From positions 1 through 8,573 of the forward strand of contig RFNU01000219.1 in the NCBI GenBank assembly GCA_009927065.1: DNA of 8,573 nucleotides, in the 5' to 3' direction. Shown here one piece after another: positions 5,159-8,573 of the stretch. Numbering within the stretch: the first letter of the stretch is position 1; every line of letters begins with the position of its first letter. The position numbers and the translations under genes are program-made. The notes beneath the pieces were generated by a model. It did not search any database, was not told the DNA's origin, and was given only the letters and a program-made list of their open reading frames with translations. This stretch comes from a bacterium (lineage in GTDB: Bacteria; Pseudomonadota; Gammaproteobacteria; Berkiellales; Berkiellaceae).

Positions 5159-5212
5159 TATCATGATCTTCGTTGATAAAAGTTTATCTTATCGTTTTAG
5201 CTCAATGATCTC

Positions 5213-5240
5213 TTGATATTTTTTTGTATTATGCTATCAG
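5213..5240 (+). promoter_or_regulatory. Promoter of the htrA/degS-like gene
   Basis: -35 TTGATA (5213-5218), a 16-bp spacer and -10 TATCAG (5235-5240) with an extended TG motif (5232-5233). The RNA start near 5247 gives a leader of about 28 bases. No sigma-E or sigma-32 type promoter was recognised. The upstream in-frame TTG at 5224 falls inside this promoter, which argues for translation from 5275. Confidence 0.4.
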
Positions 5241-5274
5241 ACATAATATAGTTTCATTAATAATAGGTATTCTT

Positions 5275-6321
5275 ATGCTAAAAAAAATATCGAATTTTTT
5301 ATTTTTTATGATGATAACTGCATGCAGTTCTGGGGAAATTGTCAGCTTTGCTCCAGCAGTCAAGAAAGCAGGTCCATCTGTTGTTGCTATCCAGTCTGAG
5401 CGCTCTTCACATAACGAATTCAATCCATTACTACAAGACCCTTTTTTTAAGCACTTTTTTTCTGAACAACGCAATGAGGGCTCTAGTAATAAAGTGCGCT
5501 CTCTTGGATCTGGTTTTATTATTTCTGATATCGGTTATATCTTGACGAATTATCATGTCATAAAAAACTCTAACTCTTTAATTGTGAAATTAGATGACGG
5601 TCGAACATTTAAAGCTAAAGTTATTGCTTGCGATCCCCCCTCGGATGTCGCTGTGATTAAAATTGAAGCAAAAAATCTTCCTATAGCAACTTTAGGGGAC
5701 TCTGAGAAAATCTCTGTTGGCGATATAGCGCTTGCTATTGGAAACCCTTTTGGCGTTGGACAAACTGTAACTCAAGGAATTATTAGTGGGCTCGATCGTA
5801 AGAATCTCGGGATTAATTTATATGAAGGTTATATTCAAACAGATGTTGCTATTAATCCTGGTAATTCAGGAGGACCATTAATTAACACAGAAGGTCAAGT
5901 TATTGGTATTAATACAGCTATTTTGTCAAGCTCGGGCGCCAACAATGGAATTGGTTTTGCTATACCTATCAACTACGCACAACAAATTATGAATGATTTG
6001 ATCGCGGATGGAGAAGTGTCTCGTGGATGGTTAGGTATTATTATGGCTGATATGAATGATGACCTTAGAGATTCATTTAATTTCAAAGGAGATGGTATTT
6101 TAGTACGCGCAGTCTATACTCAGTCACCTGCTTCAAAAGCAGGTATCCTGCCGGGTGATATCATTGTTAAAATCAATAATCAGCCGATTAAAGACAGTAC
6201 TGATGTTAGAGATTTAATTACAAAACTGAAAAGTAAACAAAAAATTCAAATCCTTGCCTCTAGAGATGGACAAGAGATACTCTTCACTGTAATTATTGGT
6301 ACACGTCAACATATCGATTAA
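5275..6321 (+). CDS. HtrA/DegS-like serine protease with one PDZ domain, predicted lipoprotein
   Basis: An envelope serine endoprotease of the trypsin-like HtrA family, acting on misfolded or signalling proteins outside the cytoplasm. From ATG 5275 (AGG 7 bases upstream) it has 348 residues. The catalytic triad is H94 (TNYHVI), D124 (SDVAVIKI) and S198 (NPGNSGGP). A single PDZ domain (about 250-340) contains GWLGI and SPASKAGILPGDIIVKINNQPI. One PDZ and this length resemble DegS (355 aa), but the DPFFKHFF segment (55-62) resembles the loop of DegP/DegQ. Instead of a membrane anchor or ordinary signal, the N-terminus is a short lipoprotein signal ending in ITAC, with Cys17 as acylation site and Ser at +2. 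A TTG at 5224 would add 17 residues but lies within the promoter. It is divergent from qmcA. Confidence 0.93.
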   Translation: MLKKISNFLFFMMITACSSGEIVSFAPAVKKAGPSVVAIQSERSSHNEFNPLLQDPFFKHFFSEQRNEGSSNKVRSLGSGFIISDIGYILTNYHVIKNSNSLIVKLDDGRTFKAKVIACDPPSDVAVIKIEAKNLPIATLGDSEKISVGDIALAIGNPFGVGQTVTQGIISGLDRKNLGINLYEGYIQTDVAINPGNSGGPLINTEGQVIGINTAILSSSGANNGIGFAIPINYAQQIMNDLIADGEVSRGWLGIIMADMNDDLRDSFNFKGDGILVRAVYTQSPASKAGILPGDIIVKINNQPIKDSTDVRDLITKLKSKQKIQILASRDGQEILFTVIIGTRQHID

Positions 6322-6330
6322 CAAAGAAAG

Positions 6331-6361
6331 AGCACTGTTTAGAGCAACAGTGCTACTTTTT
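6331..6361. terminator. Bidirectional terminator between the htrA-like gene and sco
   Basis: AGCACTGTT (6331-6339), a 6-base loop and AACAGTGCT (6346-6354) form a perfect 9-bp stem. On the plus strand five T follow (6357-6361), 10 bases after the protease stop. On the minus strand a T-rich run follows (T at 6329-6322, interrupted). The sco stop codon (6355-6353) lies in the stem, so terminating ribosomes would cover part of it. Confidence 0.8.
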
Positions 6362-6961
6362 CAAATAATATTGTGCATAACGAATATCTAAAGCAATTTG
6401 CTTAGGATTCTTGTAGTCAGAAAACAGTCCGACTGGACGGCCACTTGGATCGACTAAGACTAATGATGCGGAATGCTCAATATGTCTTTCTTGTCCCTCA
6501 GCTTTCTCAACTGTCAGTTTAAAAAACTCTGCTAGTGCCGCTACTTGATCGAGAGAACCATTGAGTCCAATAATTGGCGTCTTATATTGAGATAAAAAAT
6601 CTTTTAATTGGTGTGGCTTATCATGATGAGGATCGATAGACACAAAATAAAATTTGAGATTATCTCCTTGAAACGATCGCCCTATTCTATCCATCGCTTG
6701 AACAATAATTGGGCAAAACTCTGGGCAGGCTGTGTAGCCGAAAAAAAACAAAGACCAATGGTTCAAAAAATCTTCTCTTTTCATATCTTGACCATCTTGA
6801 TTAAGGAATACGATCTCTGGTATCGATTGTTGTGATTGAAACACAGATCCGGTTGGCAAGCTCAATACCTCTGGCTTTTTATCCTGAGTACGTTTTATTT
6901 GTGCGTGAGAGAAAAACAAAGCGATCACGATAATAAAAACAGCAATCCATCTTAATTTCAT
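6353..6961 (-). CDS. SCO1/SenC-family copper protein for cytochrome c oxidase assembly
   Basis: Sco proteins are membrane-anchored thioredoxin-fold proteins that bind copper or reduce cysteines while the CuA centre of oxidase subunit II is built. The 202-aa product has an N-terminal anchor (about 5-19) and an outward-facing domain. That domain carries the copper ligands C79 and C83 (GYTACPEFCP) and the conserved H163 (HIEHSASLVLVDPSGR); FYFVSIDPHHD (104-114) is also typical. AGGA (6973-6970) lies 8 bases before the ATG and overlaps the end of ctaB. The gap to ctaB is 12 bp, which indicates co-transcription. It is the last gene of the ctaA-ctaB-sco run. Confidence 0.94.
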   Translation of the reverse strand: MKLRWIAVFIIVIALFFSHAQIKRTQDKKPEVLSLPTGSVFQSQQSIPEIVFLNQDGQDMKREDFLNHWSLFFFGYTACPEFCPIIVQAMDRIGRSFQGDNLKFYFVSIDPHHDKPHQLKDFLSQYKTPIIGLNGSLDQVAALAEFFKLTVEKAEGQERHIEHSASLVLVDPSGRPVGLFSDYKNPKQIALDIRYAQYYLKK

Positions 6962-6973
6962 TAAAATATTCCT

Positions 6974-7840
6974 TTAAGTTAAGTAACGATCAGCAATCAT
7001 AGTAGCAAAGAGACAATACAAATATCCAATCGAGTAATAAAAACTGATTTTATTTGCTCTTGGCTTTTTCTGTAATATGTTGAGGTTGAGTTTTAAATAT
7101 AAAATATTTAATAGAATTGATATGATGCCATAACGATAGGTTAATAATCGTGTTAAAACCGGTAATAGGCATACTGGAATGAGTAAAAGATTATACAAAA
7201 TGATTGAATAGCTTGTGAAGTAATGACCATGCGTAACTGGTAGCATTGGAATTGATACGGCTTTGTATTCATCGGTTTTATCTAACGCCAAGGCCCAAAA
7301 ATGCACAGGAGTCCATGTGAAAATAATAGCGACTAAAAGCCAGGCATCTGCTGAACAATGATTTGTTAAAGATACCCATCCTAATAAAGGTGGTAAAGAA
7401 CCATACAATCCTCCGATTGTAATATTTTGTGGAGTAGAGTATTTAAGATACAAGGTATAGATAAAAGAATACCCCAATGCTCCTGCTATTGTTAAAAATA
7501 AAGTTAATAAATTTGAACATGTTATCAAAAAAACAGACCCTGTTATAAACAGTACAGCGCTCAATATTAAACTTTCAATGGGTGATACTTGTTTTAAAAC
7601 TAAGGGTCGATCTGCTGTGCGTTTCATTTGAGCATCAAGATCTTTGTCGAAAAATTGATTTAATACAGCACCAGAACCTGCGATCAGAAAAATACCTAAC
7701 GAGATTCCCAGTACGTTATTCCATGACGGTAGCGGATAAGGGGCCAATAACATACCAACCCAACTTGTTGTTACCATCAGCAATAAAACCTTAGGCTTCA
7801 TTAATTGAACATAATAAATTAAATGATTAAATATAGCCAT
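6974..7840 (-). CDS. ctaB: Protoheme IX farnesyltransferase (heme O synthase)
   Basis: This inner-membrane UbiA-family enzyme attaches a farnesyl group to protoheme IX to give heme O. The 288-aa product has the two aspartate-rich motifs: N61-FF-D65-KDL-D69...KRTADRPL, and D187-KTD-EYKAVSIPMLP. It also has the family signatures YSTPQNITIGGLYGSLPPLLGW (135-155) and TPVHFWALAL (177-186), with about nine hydrophobic segments. Its ATG lies inside the end of ctaA (14-bp overlap), so it is probably translationally coupled. Only a weak ribosome site is visible. The pairing with ctaA means heme O is an intermediate to heme A here. The gene is also called cyoE in bo-oxidase operons. Confidence 0.95.
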   Translation of the reverse strand: MAIFNHLIYYVQLMKPKVLLLMVTTSWVGMLLAPYPLPSWNNVLGISLGIFLIAGSGAVLNQFFDKDLDAQMKRTADRPLVLKQVSPIESLILSAVLFITGSVFLITCSNLLTLFLTIAGALGYSFIYTLYLKYSTPQNITIGGLYGSLPPLLGWVSLTNHCSADAWLLVAIIFTWTPVHFWALALDKTDEYKAVSIPMLPVTHGHYFTSYSIILYNLLLIPVCLLPVLTRLLTYRYGIISILLNILYLKLNLNILQKKPRANKISFYYSIGYLYCLFATMIADRYLT

Positions 7841-8573
7841 AACCGTCAGTATTTAATGTTCTTTTTAAATTTATCAAACTCAAGCCTAATAAGGCAGCCA
7901 AGATATTGTGTAAAACAGCTAGTGACAACGGCAATTGCATCATAACAATCATCCATCCTACAATAAATTGAAATAGATAAACAGACACTGCAAGAATGAG
8001 CGTTACCTTTTGATTGATCTTATAAGATCGCCAAAAGATAAAAAGGGATCCTATCCCTATGCCTAAAAGTATGGCATTAATTCGATGAATAATTTGAATT
8101 TGTGCTTTTTGTACAATTGTATAAAAAGATAAAGGCTCAGCAGATATCCATATATCATGAAAATTAAAAATTGATAAGGGATTGAAAAAATAAATGTTCT
8201 GCTCAGGCAAGCAAGTCAATATTCCTTGGCAGCTTAATCCGGCATAATTAGTACTAACCCATGCGCCTAAAAACAACTGTAATAAATAAACAATAAAAAC
8301 AATTTTTAATAAGACCTGCAACTGCATCGCTTTGAGTGATAACTGTGTTTTTGAATACTGTTTGCTAGAAAAGCCTAACTGCCATGTTAGCAACAACAAC
8401 CCCATACCACCTAGCAAATGAAGAGATACTACAATAGGCTGCAGCTTTTGTGTAACAGTCCACATCCCAAGTAATGCCTGGAAGACAACAAGAATAACTA
8501 TTGTTAACGCTAAAAGTGTTTTATTTTTTATTTGAGATAAAGCATAAAAAATAACCAATAACCCGACAGTCCC
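7827..8573 (-). CDS. ctaA: Heme A synthase CtaA (COX15 family), 5' end cut by the window
   Basis: CtaA oxidises the C8 methyl of heme O to a formyl group, making heme A for aa3-type oxidases, in the inner membrane. The 248 visible residues lack the N-terminal part (the family is about 340 aa). The frame is open to the right edge and reads GTVGLL before the TTG at 8558, so that TTG is internal, not a start. Visible marks are FQALLGMWTVTQKLQPIVVSLHLLGG with a heme-ligand His, the Cys pair in LSCQGILTCLP, HR in IQIIHRINAILLG, and His in AVLHNILAALLG. About six hydrophobic helices are present. The first conserved EXXHR segment is outside the window. Confidence 0.93.
   Translation of the reverse strand, partial: GTVGLLVIFYALSQIKNKTLLALTIVILVVFQALLGMWTVTQKLQPIVVSLHLLGGMGLLLLTWQLGFSSKQYSKTQLSLKAMQLQVLLKIVFIVYLLQLFLGAWVSTNYAGLSCQGILTCLPEQNIYFFNPLSIFNFHDIWISAEPLSFYTIVQKAQIQIIHRINAILLGIGIGSLFIFWRSYKINQKVTLILAVSVYLFQFIVGWMIVMMQLPLSLAVLHNILAALLGLSLINLKRTLNTDGYGYI

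Noticed and set aside
5224..5274. TTG-initiated 17-residue N-terminal extension of the HtrA-like protease
   Set aside because: It lies inside the likely promoter and has no ribosome site, whereas the ATG at 5275 has one and yields a clean lipoprotein signal.
6608..6835. Plus-strand ORF inside sco
   Set aside because: It is antisense to a clear SCO1/SenC domain and has no independent support.
7582..7794. Plus-strand ORF inside ctaB
   Set aside because: It is antisense to conserved UbiA motifs; an open frame here is a by-product of the real gene.
1..8573. Mobile element, defence system, CRISPR or biosynthetic cluster
   Set aside because: No transposase, integrase, long terminal repeats, spaced repeats or related protein families were seen; the coding content is conserved core genes.

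Overview
The window looks like ordinary chromosomal housekeeping DNA from an AT-rich gammaproteobacterium. The clues are a YggX-type iron-trafficking protein, a QmcA/YbbJ (slipin/NfeD) pair, TolC- and DegS-like envelope proteins, and a ctaA-ctaB-sco set for an aa3-type cytochrome c oxidase. AT-richness with this gene mix would suit a Legionellales/Coxiella-like or other host-associated lineage, but that placement is inference. No mobile element, CRISPR array, rRNA or phage gene is visible.

Layout, left to right. At the left edge a gene appears to start at base 7 on the minus strand and run out of the window. Its leader (about 2-57) can fold into two mutually exclusive hairpins around a strong Shine-Dalgarno sequence. 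About 350 bp of AT-rich DNA without a gene follows. Then come a minus-strand tRNA-Phe(GAA) lacking an encoded CCA end and trmB, the tRNA m7G46 methyltransferase, also on the minus strand. Divergent from trmB is yggX (+), and the shared spacer holds a dense cluster of TGTTAT/ATAACA hexamers. A TolC-family outer-membrane channel gene (-) converges on yggX. Upstream of it are an unrecognised 109-aa ORF (-) and a small CHCC zinc-finger gene (-) with a 9-bp dyad around its promoter. Next is the translationally coupled qmcA-nfeD pair (-), divergent from a DegS-like single-PDZ serine protease (+) that carries a lipoprotein signal. A bidirectional hairpin terminator separates the protease from the minus-strand cluster ctaA (5' end cut by the right edge) - ctaB - sco.

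How the genes work together. CtaB makes heme O from protoheme, CtaA oxidises it to heme A, and Sco handles copper for CuA: three assembly steps for one terminal oxidase, with overlapping or near-touching reading frames. QmcA and its NfeD partner form a membrane SPFH scaffold, next to an envelope quality-control protease. TrmB sits beside a tRNA that has the G46 it would methylate.

The most unusual signals are regulatory: the switch-like leader at 2-57, the hexamer array at 1292-1395 and the dyad at 3597-3640. The most unusual protein features are the predicted lipid anchor on the HtrA/DegS protease and the short N-terminus plus possible lipobox of the TolC homologue.
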